DNA from: Anaerolineae bacterium
Lineage (GTDB): Bacteria > Chloroflexota > Anaerolineae > Aggregatilineales > Aggregatilineaceae
Direction of reading: 5' to 3'
Length of the DNA stretch: 11,753 nt
NCBI GenBank assembly: GCA_018056405.1
Contig: JAGPFT010000043.1
Location: forward strand, 1-11,753
The notes under the pieces were generated by a model that did no database searches, was not told the origin of the DNA, and saw only the letters and a program-made list of their open reading frames with translations. The position numbers were made by a program, and so were the translations under genes. The stretch's first letter is position 1; each line of letters begins with the position of its first letter. Below, in pieces: positions 1 to 9,357 of the stretch.

Positions 1-17
1 GGGGAACAGGCACGGTC

Positions 18-40
18 CAAGCGCACGCCAGATGCGCTTG
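18..40. other. Small hairpin near left edge
   Basis: CAAGCGCA (18-25) pairs perfectly with TGCGCTTG (33-40) around a 7-nt loop. It could end transcription of a gene left of the window, but no T-run follows on either strand, so a terminator role is only a guess. Confidence 0.25.
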
Positions 41-62
41 CCCTGACCCAGCGGGGATCGCA

Positions 63-92
63 TTGGGGCGGGCAGAGGCCGCCTGGTATAAT
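63..92 (+). promoter_or_regulatory. Sigma70-type promoter of the epimerase gene
   Basis: A perfect -10 box TATAAT lies at 87-92, preceded by the TGG extended -10 element (84-86). A partial -35 TTGGGG lies at 63-68 with an 18-bp spacer. The predicted transcript starts near 99, leaving a leader of about 45 nt with a ribosome site before the ATG at 144. The promoter overlaps an in-frame upstream ATG (63), which argues against that longer start. Confidence 0.65.
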
Positions 93-143
93 CGCGCCCG
101 TTTGCCGGTACAAATACCCTTTGCGACGAGAAGGAATACGCGC

Positions 144-1115
144 ATGACACACGCTCTGATCACCGGTGGTGCCGGCTTCATTGGCAGCCATCTGGCCGAG
201 TACCTGCTGGCGCGCGGCGAGCAGGTCACAATCATTGACAATCTCTCCACCGGGCGCTTCGAGAACATCGCCCATCTTGAAAAGACGCCGGGCTTCCGCT
301 ACGCCATCGAGGACATCCGTCACGCCGCGGTGATGGATCGCCTGGTCAGCGAGTGCGACGTGATCTATCACCTGGCGGCAGCGGTCGGCGTGTTCTCGAT
401 TGTGCACAGCCCGATTGACACCCTGGAGATCAACGTCGGCGGGACGGAGATCGTGCTCCAGACAGCGCGCCGCTACCGCCGGCCCGTGCTGATCGCCTCC
501 ACGTCGGAGGTCTACGGCAAGGGCGTGAAAGTGCCCTTCAGCGAGGACGACGACCGCATCCTCGGCCCGACGACCAAGAGCCGTTGGAGCTATGCCGCGT
601 CCAAGGCGCTCGACGAGTTTCTGGGGCTGGCCTACCACAAAGCGACCGGGCTGCCGGTGATCATCGTCCGCCTGTTCAACACAGTCGGCCCGCGCCAGGT
701 GGGGAATTACGGCATGGTCGTGCCACGCTTCGTGCAGTGGGCGCTGGCCGGCGAGCCGATCCAGGTCTACGGCGACGGTACGCAGTCGCGCTGCTTCGCC
801 AACGTGCACGACGTAGTGGACGCCATCGCCCGCCTGACGCACGCTAACGGCACCTCTGGCGAAGTGTTCAATGTGGGCAGCAACGAGGAAGTGACCATCG
901 GCGAGCTGGCCGAGCGCGTCAAGGCGCGCACCGCCAGCGTGTCGGAGATCGTGCGCGTGCCCTACGACCAGGCCTATGAAGTCGGCTTTGAGGATATGCG
1001 CCGCCGCGTGCCAGACATCAGCAAGATCAATCGTGCCATCGGCTGGGCACCGTCCACGCCACTCGACACGACCATAGACCAGATCATCGCCCACTTCCAG
1101 GCGCGCCACAGTTAG
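144..1115 (+). CDS. NAD-dependent nucleotide-sugar epimerase/dehydratase (extended SDR)
   Basis: This is a cytosolic extended short-chain dehydrogenase/reductase of 323 aa, a usual length for UDP-sugar epimerases and decarboxylases. The N-terminal Rossmann motif GGAGFIG is at residues 8-14 and an acidic residue at the end of beta-2 (IDN, 31-33) suits NAD. The active site shows STSEVYG (119-125) and the YxxxK pair Y150/K154. RLFNTVGPRQ (176-185) and the C-terminal R-C-F-A-N-V-H-D block (216-223) are typical of sugar-nucleotide binders. I chose the ATG at 144 because GAGAAGGA (128-135) sits just upstream and the glycine-rich loop then begins at the normal distance; the longer frame from 63 runs through the promoter. 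The family contains UDP-glucose 4-epimerases, UDP-glucuronate decarboxylases and dTDP-/GDP-sugar dehydratases; the substrate cannot be fixed from sequence alone. It is monocistronic in this window and convergent with the next gene. Confidence 0.9.
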   Translation: MTHALITGGAGFIGSHLAEYLLARGEQVTIIDNLSTGRFENIAHLEKTPGFRYAIEDIRHAAVMDRLVSECDVIYHLAAAVGVFSIVHSPIDTLEINVGGTEIVLQTARRYRRPVLIASTSEVYGKGVKVPFSEDDDRILGPTTKSRWSYAASKALDEFLGLAYHKATGLPVIIVRLFNTVGPRQVGNYGMVVPRFVQWALAGEPIQVYGDGTQSRCFANVHDVVDAIARLTHANGTSGEVFNVGSNEEVTIGELAERVKARTASVSEIVRVPYDQAYEVGFEDMRRRVPDISKINRAIGWAPSTPLDTTIDQIIAHFQARHS

Positions 1116-1133
1116 GAGTCCAAAGAGAGCTTT

Positions 1134-1168
1134 CCAATCCGCAATCCGCAATTCGCAATTCACAATCC
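1134..1168. repeat. Tandem heptamer array, 5 x (G)CAAT(C/T)C
   Basis: Five head-to-tail 7-bp units fill 1134-1168: CCAATCC, GCAATCC, GCAATTC, GCAATTC, ACAATCC. The array fills most of the 52-bp gap between the convergent epimerase and DUF3267 genes and touches the stop codon of the latter. Heptameric tandem repeats (STRR) are known in cyanobacteria; the match to that class is by period only. Confidence 0.8.
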
Positions 1169-1773
1169 TAGGAGGCTGTCACAGAGGGTAAGTAGATACG
1201 CATCCCGTCTGCTTCGTCGCAGATGAGCGCCGCCGGATCGCAGCGGCGGGCGATGATCGCCATCCACAAGTCGCCACCTGCGCCGGACGCATTGACGACA
1301 ACCGCCAGCGCGACCCAAGAGGCCGCTCCCGCCGGCAGGAACAGCAGCACAGCCATGCCTCCCAGGGTGATGAGCACCAGCGGGGCCAGCAGCACGCGCA
1401 GGTATTCGTCGCGGCGGAAGTAAGCGCTGTCCGCCGTCGTGTACAGCGCGTACCATTTCAGGCCATAGCGCGGCGAATGCCCGCAGCGCCGGATCATCCA
1501 CCCGTGCACCCCCTCGTGCAGCGGCAGCACAGCCAGCACCAGCGCGTAGCCGAGGAGACGCGACACGTCATTCGGCAGCGCGCCGATCACCAGGGGAGCG
1601 CCGGCAACATGGTAGGCAGCCAGCGCGCCGAATACCAGTCCCGCGCTGACGAGCAGCGCCGCCAGCGTCAGGGCCAGCAGCGGAAGCCAGGTGCTCGGCT
1701 GGCTGACGCGCGTCGCGTGTGCCTCACAGTAGCCGGGCGGCAGTGCGGTGATCGGACCAACAGGCAGCGACAT
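1168..1773 (-). CDS. DUF3267-like putative zincin membrane protease
   Basis: This 201-aa protein has hydrophobic segments around residues 28-56, 73-86, 126-147 and 150-161, so it is probably an inner-membrane protein. The HExxH zinc motif is HEGVH at 86-90, at the end of the second segment. The sequence NASGAGGDLW (161-170), following the fourth segment, places an Asn and an Asp where M50-like intramembrane proteases and the DUF3267 putative zincin family carry their third ligand. This layout makes it a compact relative of site-2-type proteases. Substrate and physiological role are unknown. The ATG at 1773 is the only good start giving the whole fold, yet no Shine-Dalgarno sequence precedes it: the 5' side is a heptamer repeat ending 4 nt before the start codon. 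A leaderless or weakly translated gene is possible. The neighbours are unrelated and it appears to be a single-gene unit. Confidence 0.75.
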   Translation of the reverse strand: MSLPVGPITALPPGYCEAHATRVSQPSTWLPLLALTLAALLVSAGLVFGALAAYHVAGAPLVIGALPNDVSRLLGYALVLAVLPLHEGVHGWMIRRCGHSPRYGLKWYALYTTADSAYFRRDEYLRVLLAPLVLITLGGMAVLLFLPAGAASWVALAVVVNASGAGGDLWMAIIARRCDPAALICDEADGMRIYLPSVTAS

Positions 1774-1777
1774 GGCG

Positions 1778-1819
1778 GTCAGCTTTCAGCAGTCAGTTTT
1801 CAGCGGTCAGCAATCAGCA
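1778..1819. repeat. Tandem heptamer array, 6 x (G/T/A)TCAG(C/T)N
   Basis: Six 7-bp units run 1778-1819: GTCAGCT, TTCAGCA, GTCAGTT, TTCAGCG, GTCAGCA, ATCAGCA. The period matches the array at the other end of the DUF3267 gene, but the unit is different. It lies exactly where the ribosome site and leader of that gene should be (read as GCTGA-type units on the minus strand). Confidence 0.75.
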
Positions 1820-1925
1820 GAAGCAGTTGCGTCCACCACAGAGCAAGAAACAGAGCCGGGAGGCTCACGCAGCGGCGAGACCTCCCAACTTCATTGGAGG
1901 CGCTCCCGTGTGCGGGTGGCAAGCG

Positions 1926-1952
1926 TAGGAGCGTATGGCCATATGCCCCCGC
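1926..1952. repeat. Interspersed hairpin of the CGTAT/ATACG type
   Basis: GCGTATGG (1931-1938) pairs with CCATATGC (1939-1946), with one G-T pair, within a GTAGGAGCG...GCCCCC context. The same layout, a GC-rich outer part around CGTAT...ATACG, occurs in the copZ-copA gap (4551-4568). It is not in a coding region. Confidence 0.5.
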
Positions 1953-1953
1953 C

Positions 1954-1986
1954 AGACTTCCGAAGTTTCCAAAACTTCGGAAGTCT
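1954..1986. repeat. 33-bp perfect hairpin element, copy 1
   Basis: AGACTTCCGAAGTTT (1954-1968) and its exact reverse complement (1972-1986) flank a 3-nt loop, CCA. The inner 14-bp arm is identical to that of the copy at 9159-9190, while the loop differs, so this is a repeated element and not a chance palindrome. It lies 3' of copA on the minus strand and might stop transcription, but no T-run follows. Confidence 0.75.
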
Positions 1987-1997
1987 ATTGCGGGGCC

Positions 1998-2011
1998 GGG
2001 CGCAGCAGAGC
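1998..2011. repeat. 14-bp direct repeat, copy 1 of 2
   Basis: GGGCGCAGCAGAGC occurs here and again, in the same orientation, at 4573-4586, so copA lies between the two copies. Both copies follow a CGTAT/ATACG hairpin, which marks them as parts of one repeat type. Confidence 0.6.
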
Positions 2012-2047
2012 AGTGCCCCTACTGCCTGACGGGTCTGGTAGGCGTCA

Positions 2048-4486
<2,439 letters not shown>

Positions 4487-4550
4487 AGGTTCCTCGGCTC
4501 GACATGCAGGCACGCTGATCCTGTCGGCGAAAGGGTGCTCTCTGCGGCGG

Positions 4551-4586
4551 GGCGTATCGCAATACGCCTACGGGGCGCAGCAGAGC
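4551..4586. repeat. Hairpin plus 14-bp repeat inside the copper operon
   Basis: GGCGTAT (4551-4557) pairs with ATACGCC (4562-4568) around loop CGCA, followed by GGGCGCAGCAGAGC (4573-4586), an exact 14-bp match to 1998-2011. The outer bases CTCTGC (4540-4545) and GCAGAG (4580-4585) can extend the stem. It fills the middle of the 159-bp gap between copZ and copA. The same gap also holds perfect palindromes AACCGCGCGGTT (4600-4611) and CGCCATGGCG (4622-4631). Confidence 0.6.
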
Positions 4587-4645
4587 GGCACCTCCACGAA
4601 ACCGCGCGGTTCGATCACCAACGCCATGGCGTGCCTGGATTACGC

Positions 4646-4858
4646 TCAATTCTGCTCGGCGGGCGGGTAGTTGATTTCCACGAGCAGGTTCTTGATCTGT
4701 TCCCAGGTGGCCGGCTCGGACCATTCGACGGTGACCATGCGCGTATCCTGGTCGGCGTCCACACGGCTGACGCCGGTCAGCTCGCTGACCTCGTTCTTGA
4801 TAGTCATCACGCAGTGGCCGCAGGAGATGTTGGGAACTTCAAACGTCTTGGCAGGCAT
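4646..4858 (-). CDS. copZ: CopZ-like copper chaperone (single HMA domain)
   Basis: This 70-aa cytosolic protein is a single heavy-metal-associated domain. Its CxxC copper site is C13-G-H-C16, followed by a helix, strand and the V-T-V-E strand (42-45) typical of the ferredoxin-like HMA fold. The residues before the first Cys are Ile-Ser instead of the usual Met-x, a mild departure. A strong ribosome site (AAGGAGG, minus strand, 4866-4872) stands 7 nt before the ATG. It lies 38 bp downstream of csoR and upstream of copA, so it very likely hands Cu(I) to the pump's HMA domains and is co-regulated with it. The symbol rests on context plus fold; a mercury- or other-metal HMA protein cannot be excluded from the domain alone, but the neighbours make copper by far the best fit. 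Confidence 0.85.
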   Translation of the reverse strand: MPAKTFEVPNISCGHCVMTIKNEVSELTGVSRVDADQDTRMVTVEWSEPATWEQIKNLLVEINYPPAEQN

Positions 4859-4896
4859 GGCAGACCCTCCTTGATGGGTATGTTGAGGATACGATG

Positions 4897-5175
4897 TTAG
4901 GGTTTGTTGGCGTGGCGGTAGACTTCGACGACTTCGGAGAGCAGGCGCTCGCGCTCGGCCACGTCATTGCCCTGGATGGCGGTCGTGACGCAGGTACGCA
5001 GATGCGACTCAAGAATGCTCTCGCTGACACGAGCCAGAGCCGTCTGCGTGGCCTGAATCTGCTTGATCACGTCAATGCAATAGCGGTCGTCTTCCAGCAT
5101 CCGAATGATGCCGTTGACGTGCCCGGCGACGCTTTTGAGGCGATGGATCGCCTCGGATCGTGTCTTGTCGTCCAT
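4897..5175 (-). CDS. csoR: CsoR-family copper-sensing repressor
   Basis: This 92-aa all-helical protein belongs to the CsoR/RcnR (DUF156) family. Members bind DNA as tetramers and let go when Cu(I) binds. The Cu(I) ligand set Cys-His-Cys is visible as C33 (in DRYCIDV), H58 and C62 (in ESHLRTCV), which separates it from the nickel/cobalt RcnR type. Basic residues in the first helices (K4, R6, H11, R12, K14) fit DNA contact. The ATG at 5175 is preceded by AGGTGA on the minus strand. It is the first gene of a three-gene operon with a CopZ-like chaperone and CopA. A consensus promoter and a GC-rich palindrome between promoter and start codon imply self-repression and control of the whole operon. 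Length and motifs are normal for the family. Confidence 0.93.
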   Translation of the reverse strand: MDDKTRSEAIHRLKSVAGHVNGIIRMLEDDRYCIDVIKQIQATQTALARVSESILESHLRTCVTTAIQGNDVAERERLLSEVVEVYRHANKP

Positions 5176-5193
5176 CAGTCACCTCGTTCTCAC

Positions 5194-5215
5194 CCCCACC
5201 CCCTGGGGGGTGGGG
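5194..5215 (-). promoter_or_regulatory. Predicted CsoR operator
   Basis: CCCCACCCCC (5194-5203) and GGGGGTGGGG (5206-5215) form 10-bp perfect inverted arms around a 2-bp centre. Known CsoR operators are GC-rich palindromes built of C-runs and G-runs like this one. The site starts a few bases downstream of the predicted transcription start and ends before the csoR ribosome site (5179-5184), an ideal roadblock position. Function is inferred from composition, symmetry and place. Confidence 0.75.
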
Positions 5216-5227
5216 TCTATGATGGAG

Positions 5228-5256
5228 AGTCTAGCAGACTGGCCGGGTGATGTCAA
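5228..5256 (-). promoter_or_regulatory. Promoter of the csoR-copZ-copA operon
   Basis: On the minus strand a perfect -35 TTGACA (5251-5256) is followed by a 17-bp spacer and a -10 TAGACT (5228-5233), with a TGC extension directly before the -10. Transcription should begin near 5221. Its strength fits an operon held off by a dedicated repressor. Confidence 0.8.
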
Positions 5257-5315
5257 GGAATGAGTCCACGAGGGGTGCATTCGGATTTGGGGGCAGGTGC
5301 AGAGATCGGTTGCAG

Positions 5316-5413
5316 ACCTCACCCCCCGGCCCCCTCTCCATATATGGAGAGGGGGAGTAAGTATCTGGCTAAGTCCCCTCTCCGCGTGTGGAGAGGGGAT
5401 TGAGGGGTGAGGT
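5316..5413. repeat. Compound palindromic repeat (CCCCTCTCC family), full copy
   Basis: Outer arms ACCTCACCCC (5316-5325) and GGGGTGAGGT (5404-5413) are exact inverted repeats. Between them stand two hairpins: a perfect 26-bp palindrome at 5330-5355 (CCCCCTCTCCATA and its complement) and a 10-bp stem with a 6-nt loop at 5374-5399 (TCCCCTCTCC / GGAGAGGGGA). Relatives lie at 5613-5660, 8908-8999 and 9195-9231. No coding capacity; it looks like a REP- or MITE-type element. Confidence 0.75.
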
Positions 5414-5612
5414 AAACCCGCGCCGCGGGCTTCTCAACCGGTCCCTCACAGAGCGCGCAGTGGTCGCAGAGAAAGCCTCAGAGCTTTTCCGACTTTCCCC
5501 TCCGCGCCCTCGTCATCTCAGCGGCTCAAGATCACTGCCCCAAAAAGCGAATGCACCCGTCCACGAGTCCACGAGGGGGCGAGCAAAGGTTGTCAGCCAG
5601 ACGTAGAAGCAT

Positions 5613-5660
5613 TGACCTCACCCCCTGGCCTCGCTGCGCTCGGCCTTTCCCCCTCTCCAC
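5613..5660. repeat. CCCCTCTCC-family repeat, left half only
   Basis: TGACCTCACCCCCTGGCC leads into TCGCTGCGCTCGGCC and then CCCCCTCTCCAC, matching the left half of the copy at 8908. The mirror half that should complete the hairpin is missing, so this copy is truncated. Confidence 0.6.
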
Positions 5661-5820
5661 CTTGGCTATGCGTTAACCCACAAATGCCGCCCATCCCCCG
5701 GCTCCTTCCCCCGCGCTGCTGTATAGGCCGGAGGATAGGGGCGTTCTGGCGATTGCCCAACAACTTGCTCGTGGACCCTCATGAGAATTGACAATCAAGT
5801 CAGGTAATACGCGCAAATGT

Positions 5821-5856
5821 CTTGTAAGGGCGAGTTTGCAAACCCGCCCCCACAAG
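5821..5856. repeat. Interspersed GC-rich hairpin upstream of the NAD-salvage gene
   Basis: Bases 5821-5838 pair with 5839-5856 with three mismatches; the core is GGGCGAGTTT...AAACCCGCCC centred on TTTGCAAA. The plan (GGGGCG outer part, AT-rich centre) resembles the hairpins at 1926 and 4551 though the centre differs. It may be a diverged relative; no terminator T-run follows. Confidence 0.5.
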
Positions 5857-5927
5857 CGACTACCGATCATGATCGTCAAAGCGCATAAGGAATTGTCTTC
5901 TTGGGCTATCCCGCCGCTGAACGAAGG

Positions 5928-5956
5928 GTGCAACACCGGCGCGGATGGGGGATAAT
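5928..5956 (+). promoter_or_regulatory. Weak promoter candidate for the nicotinate phosphoribosyltransferase gene
   Basis: GATAAT at 5951-5956 is a good -10, but the best -35 at 17-bp spacing is only GTGCAA (5928-5933). It would give a leader of about 35 nt. Suggested by position, not strongly by sequence. Confidence 0.3.
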
Positions 5957-5996
5957 ATGAGGCAAAGGACAAGTCAGACGTGGACAAGGAGTCACC

Positions 5997-7550
<1,554 letters not shown>

Positions 7551-7579
7551 GCGTCCAGGAAACTGAGGCGTGGGGAAAA

Positions 7580-8797
7580 TCACTTCTCGAACGGCCAGGT
7601 ATCGCTCTCGTCCATCACGCGGGCGGTCGTCCAGCAGGCGTGAGCGGCGCGCTCCAGCGTCTCTGGCGCAATGGCATGGATCGTGTCGCTCACCTGCCGC
7701 CAGTGCGGGATCAGGCCGGTAGCACGGTCGTAGCCCATCAAGGCGACGGCGCGCAGATCGCGGTCGCGCAGAATCGCCAGCTCATCTACCGTCAGCACAG
7801 CCTTGCCCATCAGCCCCAGGTCAGGGCGTGCATCGGCGACGCGCTCCATGACGCGCACGGCATCGGGATGCGGGTAGTAGTAGGCATAAGGGCTGATGCC
7901 ATGCCGCGTCACCCAGCATAGCTCGCCCGCACCGACGTGATCTACTACGACCCACAGGGCGTCTTTCCATGCCTCACCATAAGCCGTCGCCAGCACATCA
8001 GCGCCGGTACAGGTTGCCGTGCCGGTGCCGGTGAAGGCCAGCACGACTTCAGTGGACTCCAGCGGATGGCGGGTCAGCGCGTGAGCAAGCCCCAGCAGCA
8101 CAGCCACGCCCGACGCATTACCAACCGCCCCGTTTGTGTCCGGCCCGGCTTCGTCGGCGACGGCCAGCCCTGCCACGCCAAACGCAGATAGCCCCACAAG
8201 TGCTCGCGGCCCGCGCCAGCGGGCCTGACGCCCCGCCAGCACGGACAGCACGCCGCCGGTGAGCGCCATCAGCGTGACGCCACCCAACGTATAGGGCAGG
8301 TAGCGGGCGACGCGACCGTTTGTCGTCAGGCGGTGAACGCCCGAATCGAGGTGAGCCACGAAGACAACGCGCCGCTCGATCTTGCGTCGGGGGGGAATGC
8401 GCACGATCACGTTGCCGGACTCACCGCGCGGCAGCCACGTTTCCCAGACAGAGGGGCGAGCCAGAAATGCGTCGCGGCTCATGATGCTCAGCGCGATGGA
8501 CAGCAACCCGCCCGTGATCTGAGCCTGGCGACTCCGGCGCAGCCCAAAGAGCAGGCTCAGCCCAGTCAAGGCTGCCAGTGGCGCGATTCGCACATGGAAT
8601 CCGGTCACGCTGCGAAAGGGCTGGTTGGTCAGTTCCCAGTGGCGGTTCAGGCGACGAATCGTCTCATGAACATACGCTGCTGCTTCGCGCTCGCCCTGGC
8701 TGGCCGGGCGGCGCGGCCCGATAGTCACGCTCAGGTGGCGAACGACCTCCAGCAGGCGCTCGGCCTCAAGCTCGTGGGGCAGGTTCGGATCAGGCAT
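7580..8797 (-). CDS. M28-family peptidase-like protein, probably catalytically inactive
   Basis: This 405-aa protein follows the plan of M28 zinc aminopeptidases. VVFVAHLDS (144-152) supplies H149 and D151, and VVVDHVG (283-289) supplies D286. The other active-site positions are changed. In GAVGNASGVA (223-232), Gly226 sits where the zinc-bridging Asp of the usual N-D-N-A-S-G is expected. In FTGTGTATCTGA (255-266), Gly-Thr replaces the catalytic Glu-Glu. In IPHWRQVSDT (363-372), Arg367 stands where relatives have the last zinc-ligand His. Hydrophobic stretches at about 71-105 and 168-216 suggest membrane association, inserted in or near the peptidase fold. The reading frame is intact, so this looks like a pseudoenzyme kept for binding or structure and not a decayed gene. 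The ATG at 8797 has AGGGAAG about 9 nt upstream. No partner gene is apparent. Fold assignment is firm, loss of activity is inference from motif alignment by eye. Confidence 0.8.
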   Translation of the reverse strand: MPDPNLPHELEAERLLEVVRHLSVTIGPRRPASQGEREAAAYVHETIRRLNRHWELTNQPFRSVTGFHVRIAPLAALTGLSLLFGLRRSRQAQITGGLLSIALSIMSRDAFLARPSVWETWLPRGESGNVIVRIPPRRKIERRVVFVAHLDSGVHRLTTNGRVARYLPYTLGGVTLMALTGGVLSVLAGRQARWRGPRALVGLSAFGVAGLAVADEAGPDTNGAVGNASGVAVLLGLAHALTRHPLESTEVVLAFTGTGTATCTGADVLATAYGEAWKDALWVVVDHVGAGELCWVTRHGISPYAYYYPHPDAVRVMERVADARPDLGLMGKAVLTVDELAILRDRDLRAVALMGYDRATGLIPHWRQVSDTIHAIAPETLERAAHACWTTARVMDESDTWPFEK

Positions 8798-8838
8798 GGT
8801 TTGCTTCCCTGTGACTGTGCGCGGTCAGGCACCTCTCA

Positions 8839-8867
8839 AGTATGCCACAAGTGGCCGGAAAAGGCAC
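8839..8867 (-). promoter_or_regulatory. Possible promoter of the M28-like gene
   Basis: On the minus strand CATACT (8839-8844) with a TGG extension could be a -10, but the -35 at 17 bp is only GTGCCT (8862-8867). The leader would be about 35 nt. Weak; offered because the position is right and other promoters here share the TGn extension. Confidence 0.3.
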
Positions 8868-8907
8868 ATCGCGGGCGCGTGCAAAGGACGTGTGACGCTG
8901 GCGAACA

Positions 8908-8999
8908 GCCTCACCCCCAGCCTCGCTACGCTCGGCTTGCCCCCTCTCCACGGCGTGGAGAGGGGGCGGCGAGGCGCGTCAGCGCCGAGCGGGGCCTGA
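8908..8999. repeat. CCCCTCTCC-family palindromic repeat, full copy
   Basis: It begins with GCCTCACCCCCAGCC and GCTACGCTCGGC, then a 13-bp perfect stem GCCCCCTCTCCAC (8939-8951) / GTGGAGAGGGGGC (8955-8967) with loop GGC. A smaller hairpin GGCGC-GTCA-GCGCC (8973-8986) follows, then GAGCGGGGCCTGA. It shares its left half with 5613-5660 and its central hairpin with 5330-5355. Confidence 0.7.
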
Positions 9000-9158
9000 C
9001 CCCTATACAAATCGTGGTCGCTGTCATGCGCAAGCTCTTGCATCTCGCTTATGGGGTCCTCAGATCAGGGTACCCCTATAACCCCTCCTTTGACCCTCCA
9101 GGAGCCGCCTTGCTTGACTTTCAAGACGGTATCTACACGTGCAGGCGCTCGAACGCCG

Positions 9159-9190
9159 GACTTCCGAAGTTTTCGGAAACTTCGGAAGTC
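9159..9190. repeat. Hairpin element with conserved 14-bp arms, copy 2
   Basis: GACTTCCGAAGTTT (9159-9172) and its exact complement (9177-9190) surround loop TCGG. The arms equal those at 1955-1968 and 1972-1985 base for base; only the loop differs (TCGG against CCA). Each arm is itself almost a palindrome (ACTTC-C-GAAGT), so cruciform or nested folding is possible. Confidence 0.75.
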
Positions 9191-9194
9191 TGTT

Positions 9195-9231
9195 CCAGGC
9201 CGAGCGTAGCGAGGCCAGGGGGTGAGGTCAA
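9195..9231. repeat. CCCCTCTCC-family repeat, inverted half copy
   Basis: Read on the minus strand this gives TGACCTCACCCCCTGGCC and then TCGCTACGCTCGGCC, matching the start of the copy at 5613 almost base for base. It faces the full copy at 8908, so the two bracket 8908-9231 as a loose inverted pair with the 14-bp-arm hairpin inside. Confidence 0.6.
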
Positions 9232-9287
9232 CGCCCCGCTCCCGGCGAGCCGCTAACAACCGTCGCACACCCTGGCGCTCCAAAACA

Positions 9288-9316
9288 TTGGCGCGGCCTG
9301 CCCGCCCTGCTACAAT
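9288..9316 (+). promoter_or_regulatory. Promoter of the glycan operon
   Basis: A -35 TTGGCG (9288-9293), a 17-bp spacer and a -10 TACAAT (9311-9316) with a TGC extension (9308-9310) give a good sigma70 promoter. Transcription from about 9323 leaves a 35-nt leader with GAGGGGGA (9344-9351) before the ATG at 9358. Confidence 0.7.
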
Positions 9317-9357
9317 CACGCGCGTTCGCAATCACGCCTACCTGAGGGGGAACCGGG

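Larger units (their letters stand above)
5257..5996. other. Gene-free mosaic of interspersed repeats
   Basis: No credible gene is visible in these 740 bp. They hold a compound palindrome (5316-5413), a half copy of the same family (5613-5660) and a GC-rich hairpin (5821-5856). There is also a 14-bp direct repeat GAGTCCACGAGGGG at 5262-5275 and 5565-5578, an 11-bp inverted pair GGGTGCATTCG (5273-5283) / CGAATGCACCC (5548-5558), and a 12-bp perfect palindrome CGATCATGATCG (5864-5875). Open frames here consist of repeat sequence and have low-complexity Arg/Pro/Ser-rich products. A TTGACA at 5788-5793 has no matching -10. Confidence 0.7.
8798..9357. other. Gene-free spacer with repeats and two promoters
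   Basis: I see no credible gene in these 560 bp. The contents are the leader and possible promoter of the M28-like gene (8839-8867), a full CCCCTCTCC-family repeat (8908-8999), the second copy of the 14-bp-arm hairpin (9159-9190), an inverted half repeat (9195-9231), and the promoter of the glycan operon (9288-9316). The part 9000-9158 shows nothing recognisable. A TTGACT at 9114-9119 lacks a -10. Confidence 0.7.

Noticed and set aside
63..143. Longer N-terminus for the epimerase from the ATG at 63
   Set aside because: The added 27 residues would cover the TATAAT promoter and have no ribosome site; the Rossmann loop is correctly placed from 144.
1134..1168. CRISPR-like repetition
   Set aside because: Units are 7 bp with no spacers; this is a simple tandem array.
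1954..1986. Rho-independent terminator for copA
   Set aside because: The stem is strong, but no T-run follows on the minus strand, and an identical-arm copy lies far from any gene 3' end.
5388..5606. 72-codon plus-strand frame in the csoR-pncB spacer
   Set aside because: It is built from interspersed repeat sequence, lacks a ribosome site and has no recognisable motif.
5788..5793. TTGACA as a pncB promoter -35
   Set aside because: The nearest -10-like word (TAATAC, 5805-5810) is only 11 bp away and nothing suitable lies at 16-18 bp.
8333..9256. 307-codon plus-strand frame opposite the start of the M28-like gene
   Set aside because: It is antisense to the M28 coding region and then runs through palindromic repeats.
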